Positions 8,087-16,892 of a DNA stretch of 45,731 bases are shown here, one piece after another. How positions within the stretch are numbered: position 1 is the stretch's first letter; every line of letters starts with the position of its first letter. Position numbers and translations under genes: made by a program. This DNA comes from Clostridia bacterium (GTDB taxonomy: Bacteria; Bacillota; Clostridia; Oscillospirales; CAG-272), in NCBI GenBank assembly GCA_900768535.1, contig CAAGDE010000160.1, positions 1 through 45,731 on the forward strand, given 5' to 3'. The notes beneath the pieces were generated by a model. The model was not told where the DNA came from. It saw only the letters and a program-made list of their open reading frames with translations, and ran no database searches.

Positions 8087-9070
8087 ATGTACAAATGGGT
8101 GTGGATCATGTTGCTTTGCGTGGCTGGAATGCTGCTGCTTTCGGCGTGCTTTTTCGGCGGAACGGTGATGAGTGCGCAGTACGATCATGCACAGGACTAT
8201 CAGACCGGCGCGTTTTCCTATGAAGCCGCAAAGGTCCGGCAGGTGAATGTCAACTGGTACAGCGGAAGTGTGTCCCTGAAGGTGACGGAGCGCGAAAAGC
8301 CGGAGGTCCGCGAAAGCGGGACCGATCTTCCGGCGGAGAAGGCATTGCACTGGCGGCTGGACGGCGAGGTGCTGTATGTGGAGTTCTGCGCGTCCGGCTA
8401 CGTGGGGCGGTTCTCAGGAGCCGACAAGAAGCTGACGGTGGAGGTGCCGAAGGGGATTCTTCTGAATGTCACCACGACCAGTGCCGGAATTGCGGCGGAT
8501 ATAGGCGAGCAGGCAGAGGTCACGCTGCATTCCACATCCGGGACAATCGAGGTGACGGACGGAACGGTGGCAGGGAAACTGACCCTGGGCACGACCTCCG
8601 GCGGCATTCAGGCGGAAAAATTGGAAGCGGCGGTGCTGGCGGCGGAGACCACCTCCGGTACCATCCGGCTGGAAAGCGCGAAGATTACGGAGTCGGCAAG
8701 CCTGGAAAGCACCAGCGGCGGCATTCGCGCGGAGCGGATGATGGCGGTGGGCGGAACGGTGTCGGTCAGAAGCAATTCCGGCAGTGTCCGGCTGGAGGAG
8801 GTACGGGCAAAGACACTGGCTGCCAAGACGACTTCCGGCGGCGTCACGCTGGGAATGTATGCGTGTGAACAGGCATCCGTTCATACCACCAGCGGCAGTG
8901 TGCGGCTGAATCTGGGACCGGAGCTCGGCGTTTCGGTGTCGGTGCAGTCCACCAGCGGCGGGTTCAACGGGAGCGGCTTCAAGTCGCAGGACGGAAACCG
9001 ATATGTCTGGGGCGACGGCGCCTGCCCGGTGGATATCCGGACGACCAGCGGAAGCGTGACGGTCAGGTAA
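8087..9070 (+). CDS. DUF4097-type beta-helical lipoprotein
   Basis: A 327-aa exported protein. The N-terminus has a hydrophobic segment and a lipobox (LLSAC, Cys 21), so it is probably lipid-anchored on the outer face of the membrane. From about residue 100 the chain is a series of short repeats of the TTSGTIRLE / STSGGIRAE type, the signature of the DUF4097/DUF4098 (LiaX-like) beta-strand repeat fold. The family is often linked to envelope stress systems; its exact role is not established. GGAGGAAGG precedes the ATG. It lies between the XRE regulator and the ABC ATPase gene (9 nt gap), which argues for a shared function. Confidence 0.85.
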   Translation: MYKWVWIMLLCVAGMLLLSACFFGGTVMSAQYDHAQDYQTGAFSYEAAKVRQVNVNWYSGSVSLKVTEREKPEVRESGTDLPAEKALHWRLDGEVLYVEFCASGYVGRFSGADKKLTVEVPKGILLNVTTTSAGIAADIGEQAEVTLHSTSGTIEVTDGTVAGKLTLGTTSGGIQAEKLEAAVLAAETTSGTIRLESAKITESASLESTSGGIRAERMMAVGGTVSVRSNSGSVRLEEVRAKTLAAKTTSGGVTLGMYACEQASVHTTSGSVRLNLGPELGVSVSVQSTSGGFNGSGFKSQDGNRYVWGDGACPVDIRTTSGSVTVR

Positions 9071-9079
9071 GGAGACGGT

Positions 9080-10018
9080 ATGGAACACATCATTGAAATC
9101 GGTCATCTGAATAAATCGTTCGGCACCCTGCACGCCGTGAACGATCTGTCCTTTCATGTACGCGAGGGGGAGCTGTTTGCCTTCCTCGGTGTCAACGGCG
9201 CGGGAAAATCGACCACCATTTCCATCCTGTGCGGACAGCTGCGGCGGGACAGCGGGGACGTGCGGGTCTGCGGCAGAAGCATCGATCACGGCGTGGGGGA
9301 GATCACCCGTCAGCTGGGTGTGGTCTTTCAGAGCTCGGTCCTGGATCAGGTGCTGACGGTACGGGATAACCTGGAGAGCCGCGCGGCGCTCTACGGTATC
9401 ACCGGCGAGGCGTTCCGGAGCCGTCTGGCGGAGCTGACGGAGATGCTTGACATGGCGGAGCTGCTGAACCGGACGGTCGGAAAGCTCTCCGGCGGACAGC
9501 GGCGGCGGGCGGACATTGCAAGAGCACTGCTCCACCGTCCGAGGATTCTCATTCTTGACGAGCCGACCACGGGGCTGGATCCGCAGACGCGGAAGCTGCT
9601 CTGGGAGGTGGTGCGCCGGTTGCGCCGGGACGAGGGCATGACGGTCTTTCTGACCACGCACTACATGGAGGAAGCGGCGGACGCGGACTATGTGGTAATC
9701 CTTGACAGCGGAAAAATTGCCGCCGAGGGCACGCCGCTGGACCTGAAAAACCGCTACACGGGCGATTTCATCACCTTTTACGGCTTGACGGACGCACAGC
9801 TTGCGGCTATCGGCAAGCCCTGTGAGCGGATCCGCGATGCCGTGCGGGTGGAGGTGCCGGACACCGCCGCGGCGACCGAATGGATCCTGCGCCAGCCCGA
9901 GCTGTTCCGCGACTATGAGATCACCAAGGGAAAAATGGACGATGTCTTTCTGTCGGTCACGGGAAAGAAGCTGCAGGGACCGGACGCAGGCGGACAGACG
10001 GGAGGAGAAAAGAAATGA
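9080..10018 (+). CDS. ABC transporter ATP-binding protein (DrrA-like)
   Basis: Cytoplasmic ATPase subunit of an ABC exporter, 312 aa. Walker A is GVNGAGKST (residues 37-45), the signature LSGGQRRRADIARAL is near residue 135, Walker B with catalytic Glu is ILILDEPTTGLD near 157, and the switch His is in LTTHYMEEA near 192. The sequence resembles the daunorubicin-resistance/multidrug class that pairs with ABC-2 permeases. Its stop overlaps the permease start by 4 nt (ATGA), which implies coupled translation. The substrate cannot be read from sequence. Confidence 0.93.
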   Translation: MEHIIEIGHLNKSFGTLHAVNDLSFHVREGELFAFLGVNGAGKSTTISILCGQLRRDSGDVRVCGRSIDHGVGEITRQLGVVFQSSVLDQVLTVRDNLESRAALYGITGEAFRSRLAELTEMLDMAELLNRTVGKLSGGQRRRADIARALLHRPRILILDEPTTGLDPQTRKLLWEVVRRLRRDEGMTVFLTTHYMEEAADADYVVILDSGKIAAEGTPLDLKNRYTGDFITFYGLTDAQLAAIGKPCERIRDAVRVEVPDTAAATEWILRQPELFRDYEITKGKMDDVFLSVTGKKLQGPDAGGQTGGEKK

Positions 10019-10911
10019 AGACGGTATACTGGCTGACCAAGCGCAACTGCAAGCTCTTTTTCAAGGATAAAGGGATGTTCTTCTCCTCCCTGATTACTCC
10101 CGTCATCCTGCTGGTTCTGTACGCAACCTTTCTGGCAAAGGTCTACCGCGACAGCTTTGTATCGGCTGTTCCCGGGGGTCTGATTCCGGAGTCTCTGATT
10201 GACGCAACGGTTGCCGCACAGCTGATCTCCTCGCTGCTCGCGGTCAGCTGTGTCACGGTGGCGTTCTGCTCCAACCTGATTTCCATTCAGGATAAGGCAA
10301 ACGGCACCCTGCGCGACCTGACGGTTACCCCTGTCCGGCGGTCGGCGCTTGCCGTCGGGTATTTCTCCGGCTCGGCGATCGTCACGCTGATGGTGACCGT
10401 TACCACGCTTGCCGTGTGCCTGATCTACCTCGCCGTTGTCGGGTGGTACATGAGCGTCTCCGATGTGCTCCTGCTTTGCCTGGACGTTCTGCTCCTGACG
10501 CTGTTCGGCACGGCACTGGCGTCCTGCGTGAATTTCCCGCTGACCACAAACGGGCAGGCGTCGGCGGTCGGCACCATCGTCAGCGCGGGCTACGGCTTCA
10601 TCTGCGGCGCTTATATGCCGATGTCCGGCTTCGGCGGGGGACTGCAAAGGGTGCTTTCCTTCCTGCCGGGCACCTACGGGACCTGCCTGATCCGCAACCA
10701 TGCGCTGGCGGGTGCGTTCCGGGAAATGGAGGAAACCGGGCATTTTCCGCCGGATGTCATGGACAGCATCCGGAAATCGATTGACTGCGATCTGTTCTTC
10801 TTCGGTCATGCGGTAAAGCTCCCCGTGATGTACGGAATCCTGGTCGGATCGACCCTGCTTCTGATCGGAATTTACATTCTGCTCAATGTGCCGGGGCGTG
10901 CGAAAAAATAA
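10015..10911 (+). CDS. ABC-2 type transporter permease
   Basis: A 298-aa integral membrane partner of the preceding ATPase. About six TM segments are visible (first near residues 20-42), with the conserved ABC-2 region around residues 85-110 (ISIQDKANGTLRDLTVTPVR), which normally contacts the ATPase. Translation starts inside the ATPase stop. It is the last gene of the XRE-DUF4097-ABC operon. No clear terminator follows, only an A-rich stretch, and a new promoter begins at 10946. Confidence 0.92.
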   Translation: MKTVYWLTKRNCKLFFKDKGMFFSSLITPVILLVLYATFLAKVYRDSFVSAVPGGLIPESLIDATVAAQLISSLLAVSCVTVAFCSNLISIQDKANGTLRDLTVTPVRRSALAVGYFSGSAIVTLMVTVTTLAVCLIYLAVVGWYMSVSDVLLLCLDVLLLTLFGTALASCVNFPLTTNGQASAVGTIVSAGYGFICGAYMPMSGFGGGLQRVLSFLPGTYGTCLIRNHALAGAFREMEETGHFPPDVMDSIRKSIDCDLFFFGHAVKLPVMYGILVGSTLLLIGIYILLNVPGRAKK

Positions 10912-10945
10912 ATAAAAATTCATACGAAAAAAACGCAAAAAGACC

Positions 10946-10974
10946 TTGCAAACCGGGCGCGGATATGCTATAAT
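10946..10974 (+). promoter_or_regulatory. Sigma-A promoter of the 230-aa membrane protein
   Basis: TTGCAA (10946-10951), 17-nt spacer, TATAAT (10969-10974). Confidence 0.75.
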
Positions 10975-11051
10975 ATCAATAGACGGTATGCAAATGGGAT
11001 ATTGCAGACTGTAGATAAAAGAGATCTGTGTGGAACCGGAGGGATGTTTGA

Positions 11052-11744
11052 ATGGAAGCAGTGAAAAGGGACGGGAAAATGAATTGGAAAAAGGTTCTGC
11101 CTGTTGTTTTGTGGGTCGGATTGGCAGTGTTTGCCATCGGTGCAATCCTCTTGCTTGCCATCGCGGTTCCGCGCGCCGACCTTGCCTATAAACGGGTGCT
11201 GTCGGTCATCTGCGCCGTGCTGATGCTGCTCATTTCCATTCTCATCGGTGCCTATCTGTGGCTCTCGCGTGATACCTACCCGAACTTCTTCCTCTACGAC
11301 CGGAAAAAGCGGCGGAACATCCCGGTGGATAAGCTCACCTTCAAAACGGTGAACGAGCGCATGACCTTCATGCTTACCGGCATTGCCGACTCCCCGGAGC
11401 AGCTTTGGAAGGGGGATGTGCTTCTGTTCGAAAACGAAAAGTTCGGCTACAAGAGCGTGTACAAACCGCTGGTGGCGTATAAGATGCTGTTTGACCTCGG
11501 CAATCAGGGTCCCGATTCCGGATACTGGAATTACCTCAAGACCGCACCGCAGGAAAATCTGAATGCCATGTTCGATGCACTGACCAAAGCCGGCGAAAAG
11601 AAAATGGTGGATGCGCTCCGTCTGCTCCTGGAACGTACCGACGATGACTACGCAAAGGTGAAGGAATTTTTGCGCAAGAACCTTGGGTTCATCCGCAGCA
11701 GAATGGTCTACTATGTCGTGAAGCACATCGAGTTCTTCTATTGA
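11052..11744 (+). CDS. Membrane protein of unknown function (two N-terminal TM segments)
   Basis: A 230-aa protein I cannot assign. Two hydrophobic segments (about residues 14-38 and 48-70) are followed by a soluble, presumably cytoplasmic domain of about 155 residues rich in Lys, Leu and Asp. GGAGG lies 9 nt before ATG 11052; an internal ATG at 11079 is a possible alternative start. It has its own promoter and stands alone between the ABC operon and the convergent MATE gene. A truncated copy of the window's palindromic repeat begins 7 nt after its stop. Confidence 0.7.
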   Translation: MEAVKRDGKMNWKKVLPVVLWVGLAVFAIGAILLLAIAVPRADLAYKRVLSVICAVLMLLISILIGAYLWLSRDTYPNFFLYDRKKRRNIPVDKLTFKTVNERMTFMLTGIADSPEQLWKGDVLLFENEKFGYKSVYKPLVAYKMLFDLGNQGPDSGYWNYLKTAPQENLNAMFDALTKAGEKKMVDALRLLLERTDDDYAKVKEFLRKNLGFIRSRMVYYVVKHIEFFY

Positions 11745-11750
11745 GAAAAT

Positions 11751-11804
11751 ACCGCGCAATTCCGTTGGCGCAATTGCGCCGATCGCGGATTGTGCGGTGT
11801 TGCC
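11751..11804. repeat. Internally deleted copy of the TTAA-ended palindromic element
   Basis: Both ends of the element at 39123-39292 are recognisable (accgcgcaattccg on the left, cgcggattgtgcggtgttgcc on the right), but the middle is replaced by the palindrome ggcgcaattgcgcc (11767-11780). It lies between the convergent 230-aa and MATE genes and could fold as a terminator-like hairpin. Confidence 0.7.
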
Positions 11805-11843
11805 GTGATACGGCACGCACCCGTGGAAGCCTTTCTGCGGGTG

Positions 11844-13193
11844 CTATCGTTTTCCGTCCCGCAGTCGGCGCAGGGCGGTGACAAGAAAGGGGAGCGTGAG
11901 CAGGAAGGTCAGCCCGTCGGCAACCGCCTGCGCCAGGCAAAGCCCGGTCAGCCCCCACACGCGCGGCAGAAGCAGGACGGCGGGAAGGAAGCAGAACCCC
12001 TGACGTGCGGCGGCAATGAGCGCGGCGGGAAAGGCTTTTCCAAGCGCCTGCAGAAGCATATTGGTCACCGCAATGATCCCGTGCAGGAAGAACACCGCGC
12101 ACTGTGCCCGGAGCAGAAAGGCGCCCACGCGGATGACCTCCGGATCGGGGCGGAACAGCCCGATGATGCGCGGCGCCAGAATTCCGGTTGGAACCGACAG
12201 CACCAGCATCACTGCGGTGGCAAGGATCAGGGAAAAACGGGAGAGCGACAGCACCCGCTCCGGACGTCCGGCACCACTGTTGTAGCCGGCCGCCGGCATC
12301 ATCCCCTGACCGATGCCGAGGCAGAAGCTGTACAGAAGCAGAAAAATCCTTGCATTTACCGACACCGCCGCGGCGGCAGCATCCCCGAACCGCCGTGCAC
12401 CCCGCAGCAGAAGCGCCGACGCCACGCCGGCAAGCCCCTGCCGGAACAGAGAGGGCGAGCCGATGAGGAGAAGCGAGCGCAACCCGCGGAATGGATGCGC
12501 CGCACGCCGGGGACGCAGGGAGACCTGCGTTTTCCCAAACAGATAGCGGGAGAGCAGCAGGATGAAGGTGAGCGCTTGGGACAGCAGCAACGCCAGGGAC
12601 GCACCGGAAATGCCCATGGAAAACCGGAACAGAAGAAGCGGAACCAGGGCAACGTTCAGCAGATTTCCGGCAACCGTGCCGATCATGGCAAAGCGGACCT
12701 GCCCCTCGGCGCGGAGCAGGTTGTTCAGCACGAACGCCCCGCACATCAGCGGCGCGGACGGAAAGAGAAAGCGCGCATAGGCGCGGGCGTAGGGAAAAAT
12801 CCCCTCGGACGCGCCGAGGAAGCGGATGATGGGCGCCGGGCGGAGCATTCCAGCCAGTGCAACCGCGCCGCCCAGCGCAAGGGAGAGGAAAAAGGACAGT
12901 GACGCAAAAAAGCAGGCGGATTCCCGGTCGCCCGCCCCCAGGGCACGGGAGATCAGACTGGCGGCACCGGTCCCCAGGGTATAGCCGATTGCCTGAATCA
13001 GCGCGGTGACGGCAAACGCAATCCCCACGGCGCCGCCGGCGGAGGTTCCCAGCCGGGAAACGAACCATGCGTCAACGATTCCGCATCCGGCGGAGACCAG
13101 CAGTGCGGCAGTCGCAGGCACCGCCAGGGACAGAACCAGCCGCGCCGGCGCCAGGGTGAGCATTTGTTTCTTTTTTTCGTCCGTTTCCCGCAT
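11844..13193 (-). CDS. MATE-family multidrug/cation efflux protein
   Basis: A 449-aa polytopic inner-membrane antiporter of the MATE/DinF superfamily, predicted to export cationic compounds using Na+ or H+. It shows about twelve hydrophobic segments in two homologous halves, with the family-typical start PARLVLSLAVPATAALLVSA and a segment GTGAASLISRALGAGD near residues 75-90. An extended frame exists upstream, but ATG 13193 is preferred: it is preceded by AAAGGACAGG and sits after a TATACT box at about 13224. It is divergent from the VanZ gene. A 7-bp hairpin (11817-11823 / 11838-11844) touches the stop codon but lacks a T run. Confidence 0.9.
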   Translation of the reverse strand: MRETDEKKKQMLTLAPARLVLSLAVPATAALLVSAGCGIVDAWFVSRLGTSAGGAVGIAFAVTALIQAIGYTLGTGAASLISRALGAGDRESACFFASLSFFLSLALGGAVALAGMLRPAPIIRFLGASEGIFPYARAYARFLFPSAPLMCGAFVLNNLLRAEGQVRFAMIGTVAGNLLNVALVPLLLFRFSMGISGASLALLLSQALTFILLLSRYLFGKTQVSLRPRRAAHPFRGLRSLLLIGSPSLFRQGLAGVASALLLRGARRFGDAAAAAVSVNARIFLLLYSFCLGIGQGMMPAAGYNSGAGRPERVLSLSRFSLILATAVMLVLSVPTGILAPRIIGLFRPDPEVIRVGAFLLRAQCAVFFLHGIIAVTNMLLQALGKAFPAALIAAARQGFCFLPAVLLLPRVWGLTGLCLAQAVADGLTFLLTLPFLVTALRRLRDGKR

Positions 13194-13294
13194 GACAACC
13201 TGTCCTTTCCGATCGATATGGATTAGTATACCCGACCTGCCGGAAATCAACCGGTTCCGGCATCGAACAAAAATTGGATTCATCGGAGGTGCGC

Positions 13295-14020
13295 ATGAAG
13301 CAACCGTCCCAAAAACGAATACACGCAGACACCCTGATTCTGATTGCGGCGGCGGTGCTGCTGGTGCTGTTCGCGATCTCGGAAGTCTATCCGAAGGTCA
13401 ATGACGCGGCACTGCCGAAGCCGCTTGCCGCACGGTGCCTTCTCTTGATGCTGGTCTGCCTGATCTCCTACCTCGGCGGACTGCTCCGGCAGATGCGGAC
13501 GGGGGACAGACGCCTCACGGAATGGCTCCTGACCGCCTATTTCATCCTGTACGTGTATCTGCTGCTGTCGCTGACGCTGATGGACGAAACCCTGCGGCTG
13601 GATCCCTCCCGGCTGGAGAGTGCGGGATGCACCAAGCGCGAGTATTACATGAAGTGGTTTGTGAATTTCCGCCCGTTCGACAGCATCTGGCGGGTCTATG
13701 TTCAGGGCTTTATGGACGGCAGGATCAATTTCGGCTACATGGTGCTGAATCTGCTGGGCAACCTCTGCGCCTTTATGCCCATGGCATTCTTTCTCCCGCG
13801 GCTGTGGAAGCTCCAGCGGCGCTGGTATGTGTTTCTGGCGACCGTTGTCCTGTCGGTTGCGGCGGTGGAGGGGATGCAGTTGGTTCTGATGGTCGGCTCC
13901 TGTGACGTGGACGATGTCATCCTCAACGCGGGCGGCGCCTTCCTTTTCTACCTGATTCTGAAAATTCCGCCTCTTGCGCGCCTGTGTGATGCCGTCTGGA
14001 CAGGAAATTTTGCCGGATAA
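13295..14020 (+). CDS. VanZ-family membrane protein
   Basis: A 241-aa protein with about five TM segments. The VanZ core is clear: FRPFDSIW, then NLLGNLCAFMPMAFFLP, then a Glu-bearing helix (VEGMQL) and DVDDVILNAGG. VanZ of Tn1546 gives low-level teicoplanin resistance, but most chromosomal members have no known role, so a resistance call would be unsafe. CGGAGGTG just before ATG 13295 supports this start over a slightly longer one. It is divergent from the MATE gene. Confidence 0.88.
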   Translation: MKQPSQKRIHADTLILIAAAVLLVLFAISEVYPKVNDAALPKPLAARCLLLMLVCLISYLGGLLRQMRTGDRRLTEWLLTAYFILYVYLLLSLTLMDETLRLDPSRLESAGCTKREYYMKWFVNFRPFDSIWRVYVQGFMDGRINFGYMVLNLLGNLCAFMPMAFFLPRLWKLQRRWYVFLATVVLSVAAVEGMQLVLMVGSCDVDDVILNAGGAFLFYLILKIPPLARLCDAVWTGNFAG

Positions 14021-14042
14021 GAAGGGAAATTACGGAAAACCC

Positions 14043-14071
14043 TTGTAAATCCGTTCCCTTTTTGGTATAAT
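14043..14071 (+). promoter_or_regulatory. Sigma-A promoter of the 253-aa protein and metG
   Basis: TTGTAA (14043-14048), 17-nt spacer, TATAAT (14066-14071) with TGG just before the -10. Confidence 0.78.
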
Positions 14072-14102
14072 AATAGGAGACTGTCCGAAAGGAGATGCCG
14101 GA

Positions 14103-14864
14103 ATGGGAAGAAACACAAGCCGCGCCGCGATCCGGAAACGGATCTGGCGGGAAACGACCGATCTGCTTGCCGAGCGGGGAAACCGCATCCGCATGATGCT
14201 GGCGATTCTGATTGTTGCCGCATCCGCTTTGCCGGAGCTGGTGCTTTTTCAGATCCTTGCCGAAATACCGGAGCAGAATGTCACCGGCGGGAACGCGGTT
14301 CTGACGCTCGTCTGTCCGGTGCTGATCCTTGCCTACCTGATTGCGGTTCTGCTCCCGATGCTGTCCGGACTGTTTCGCTTGGCGGAGCGGATGGAGGCGG
14401 AGGAGGAGACGGCGCTCTCTGAGGTGTTCTGTGCATTCAGCGGAGCGAAGGCGTACCGGCAGGCACTGACGTGCGGCGTGGAAATCGGATTCCCGATCCT
14501 GCTTATGACCGTCGTCCCGATGATCGTGACCGATGCCCTCTCCGGCTTTGCGGGGGAGAGCGCCGGGCGGTGGCTTTTGGCGGTGCTTGCCTCGGCTGCG
14601 GCTGATTTTGCGGTGTTCTATCTGCTCCAGGGCGGGTTCTGCCGTCCCTATGTCGCCATGCGGACGGGGGCAAGGACCGCGCACCGGATGAGCCGGAGGC
14701 GCAGTGCGGGTGTGTGGTATTGGTGCCTGTTTCTGCCGCATCTGCTTCTGTCGGTGCTGACGCTGCTGATCTATTTTATTGCGGATATTCTGCCGCGAAT
14801 GCTGATATTTTATTTCCGGTTTTGCCGGGAAGTGCTGATGATTCCGGAGGAAAGACAATCATGA
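14103..14864 (+). CDS. Polytopic membrane protein of unknown function
   Basis: A 253-aa protein with a basic N-terminus and about five hydrophobic segments (roughly residues 32-52, 67-88, 122-146, 158-180 and 203-228). It looks like the loosely defined DUF975/YesL-like integral membrane proteins of Firmicutes, but I cannot assign it firmly. AAAGGAG precedes ATG 14103. Its stop overlaps the metG start (ATGA at 14861-14864), so it is co-transcribed with metG and probably affects metG translation by coupling. No functional link between the two is known to me. Confidence 0.75.
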   Translation: MGRNTSRAAIRKRIWRETTDLLAERGNRIRMMLAILIVAASALPELVLFQILAEIPEQNVTGGNAVLTLVCPVLILAYLIAVLLPMLSGLFRLAERMEAEEETALSEVFCAFSGAKAYRQALTCGVEIGFPILLMTVVPMIVTDALSGFAGESAGRWLLAVLASAAADFAVFYLLQGGFCRPYVAMRTGARTAHRMSRRRSAGVWYWCLFLPHLLLSVLTLLIYFIADILPRMLIFYFRFCREVLMIPEERQS

Positions 14865-16816
14865 AAGAAAAATTCTATCTCACAACCGCCATTGCATACG
14901 CATCGCGCAAGCCGCATTTCGGCAACACCTACGAGGTGATCATGGCGGATGCCGTGGCGCGGTATCAGCGTGCCTGCGGTCGGGAGGTCTGGTTCTGCAC
15001 CGGCACGGACGAGCACGGGCAGAAGATTGAAAATTACGCGCGCGAAAAGGGCATTACCCCGCAGGCGTATGTGGACGGCGTGGCGGGGGAGATCCGCGGG
15101 ATCTGGGATCTGATGAACACCAGCTACGATTATTTCATCCGCACGACCGACGACTCGCACGTGAAGACCGTGCAGAAGATCTTCCGCCGCTTCTACGAGC
15201 AGGGCGACATCTACAAAAGCGAATACGAGGGGTGGTACTGCACGCCCTGTGAGTCCTTTTTCACCGCAACGCAGGCGGAGGGCGGCAAATGCCCGGACTG
15301 CGGCGCACCGCTGACGCAGGCGAAGGAGGAGGCATACTTCTTTAAGATGAGCAAGTACGCCGACCGGCTGATGGACTATATCGAGGCACACCCGGACTTC
15401 ATTCAGCCGGAGCTGCGCAAGAAGGAAATGGTCAACAACTTCCTCAAGGCGGGACTGCAGGATCTCTGCGTGTCCAGAACCTCCTTCAAGTGGGGGATTC
15501 CGGTCGATTTTGACGAGCGGCACGTGGTCTACGTGTGGCTGGACGCGCTGACGAACTATATCACCGCGCTGGGGTACGATCCGGACAAGACCTATGCCGA
15601 GCAGTCCGAGCATTTCCGGCACTGGTGGCCTGCCGATGTGCATATCATCGGAAAGGACATCCTGCGCTTCCACACCATCTACTGGCCGATCTTCCTCATG
15701 GCACTGGAGCTGCCCCTGCCGCATCAGGTGTTCGGACACCCGTGGTTCAATTTCGGGATGGATAAAATGTCGAAATCGAAGGGAAACGTCATTTACGCCG
15801 ACCGACTGGCGGAGCACTTCACGGTGGACGGGGTGCGGTACTATGCGCTCTCCGAAATGCCGTTTGCCAGCGACGGGTCGATCACCTATGAGTCGGTCAT
15901 CAAGCGCTACAACACCGACCTGTGCAACAACCTCGGCAACCTGGTCAAACGCACGCTGGATATGGAAAAGAAGTATTTCGGCAAGGTGATTCCCGCGCCG
16001 GGCGAGGAGACGGAAACCGACCGCGAGCTGAAGGAAACCTGCCTGAAAGCCTTTGCGGATATGAAGACGGAGATGGATGCCTTTCACATCGCGGATGCTC
16101 TGGAACAGATCTTTGCGATGCTCAGCCGAGCAAACAAGTATATCGATGAAACAACCCCGTGGAGCCTTGCCAAGGACGGGGCGAACCGGGAGCGGCTCGG
16201 AACGGTGCTGTACAACCTGATGGAGTCCATCCGTTTCGGCGCGGTGATGCTGGCACCCTTTATTCCCGCAACGGCGGAGGAGATTCTGAACGAGCTGAAC
16301 ACCGACCGCCGCGATTTTGCATCCCTTGCGGCCTTCGGTGCGCTCCGTGCCGGCGAAACGGTGGGGGATTCCCGCGTGCTCTTTGCACGGGTGGACGAGG
16401 AAAAGGAGCTTGCGGCGTTTGAAGCGGAGCGGCAGGCACAGCTGGCGGCGCTGAAGCCGGCGGAGGAGCCTGCTCCCGAAAAGCCAGAGGGCTGTGCGCT
16501 GATCGGCATTGAGGACTTCATGAACGTGGAGCTCCGGACGGCAAAGGTGCTTGCCTGTGAGCCGGTGCCGCGCGCGAAAAAGCTGTTGAAGCTCCAGCTG
16601 GATTTGGGCTATGAGCAGCGCCAGGTGGTCTCCGGTATAGCAAAGTGGTATAAGCCGGAGGATCTGATCGGGCGGAAGCTGATTGTGGTGGCAAACCTGA
16701 AGCCGGCGGTGCTCTGCGGCGTGGAATCCAACGGTATGGTGCTGGCGGCAGGTGAGGAGACCGTGCGCGTGGTCTTCCTTTCCGACGACACCCCCCTGGG
16801 CGAACGCGTCAGGTAA
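14861..16816 (+). CDS. metG: Methionine--tRNA ligase with C-terminal tRNA-binding domain
   Basis: Class Ia synthetase, 651 aa, charging initiator and elongator tRNA-Met. The HIGH-type motif is HFGN at residues 19-22. A zinc knuckle has Cys 127, 130, 144 and 147. KMSKS is at 302-306. The anticodon-binding helical domain follows, and a C-terminal OB-fold tRNA-binding domain starts at about residue 547 (FMNVELRTAKVL ... VVANLKPAVLCG). ATG 14861 has GGAGGAAAG upstream and overlaps the previous stop. An intrinsic terminator follows at 16842. Length and order match the B. subtilis MetS type. Confidence 0.97.
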   Translation: MKEKFYLTTAIAYASRKPHFGNTYEVIMADAVARYQRACGREVWFCTGTDEHGQKIENYAREKGITPQAYVDGVAGEIRGIWDLMNTSYDYFIRTTDDSHVKTVQKIFRRFYEQGDIYKSEYEGWYCTPCESFFTATQAEGGKCPDCGAPLTQAKEEAYFFKMSKYADRLMDYIEAHPDFIQPELRKKEMVNNFLKAGLQDLCVSRTSFKWGIPVDFDERHVVYVWLDALTNYITALGYDPDKTYAEQSEHFRHWWPADVHIIGKDILRFHTIYWPIFLMALELPLPHQVFGHPWFNFGMDKMSKSKGNVIYADRLAEHFTVDGVRYYALSEMPFASDGSITYESVIKRYNTDLCNNLGNLVKRTLDMEKKYFGKVIPAPGEETETDRELKETCLKAFADMKTEMDAFHIADALEQIFAMLSRANKYIDETTPWSLAKDGANRERLGTVLYNLMESIRFGAVMLAPFIPATAEEILNELNTDRRDFASLAAFGALRAGETVGDSRVLFARVDEEKELAAFEAERQAQLAALKPAEEPAPEKPEGCALIGIEDFMNVELRTAKVLACEPVPRAKKLLKLQLDLGYEQRQVVSGIAKWYKPEDLIGRKLIVVANLKPAVLCGVESNGMVLAAGEETVRVVFLSDDTPLGERVR

Positions 16817-16841
16817 CCGGAAAGAATCGATATTATGAAGC

Positions 16842-16869
16842 AAAAAAACGGGACGTCTCGTCCCGTTTT
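16842..16869 (+). terminator. Intrinsic terminator after metG
   Basis: Stem acgggacg / cgtcccgt with loop tct, flanked by an A run and a T run; it can work in both directions. It separates metG from gpsA, though read-through is possible because gpsA starts 24 nt later. Confidence 0.8.
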
Positions 16870-16892
16870 GCGTATCGGAGGAGAGGAACAGA

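Noticed and set aside
13295..14020. Glycopeptide resistance gene vanZ
   Set aside because: The VanZ domain is clear, but no vanH, vanA, vanX or regulator is present, and chromosomal VanZ-like proteins are common without resistance.
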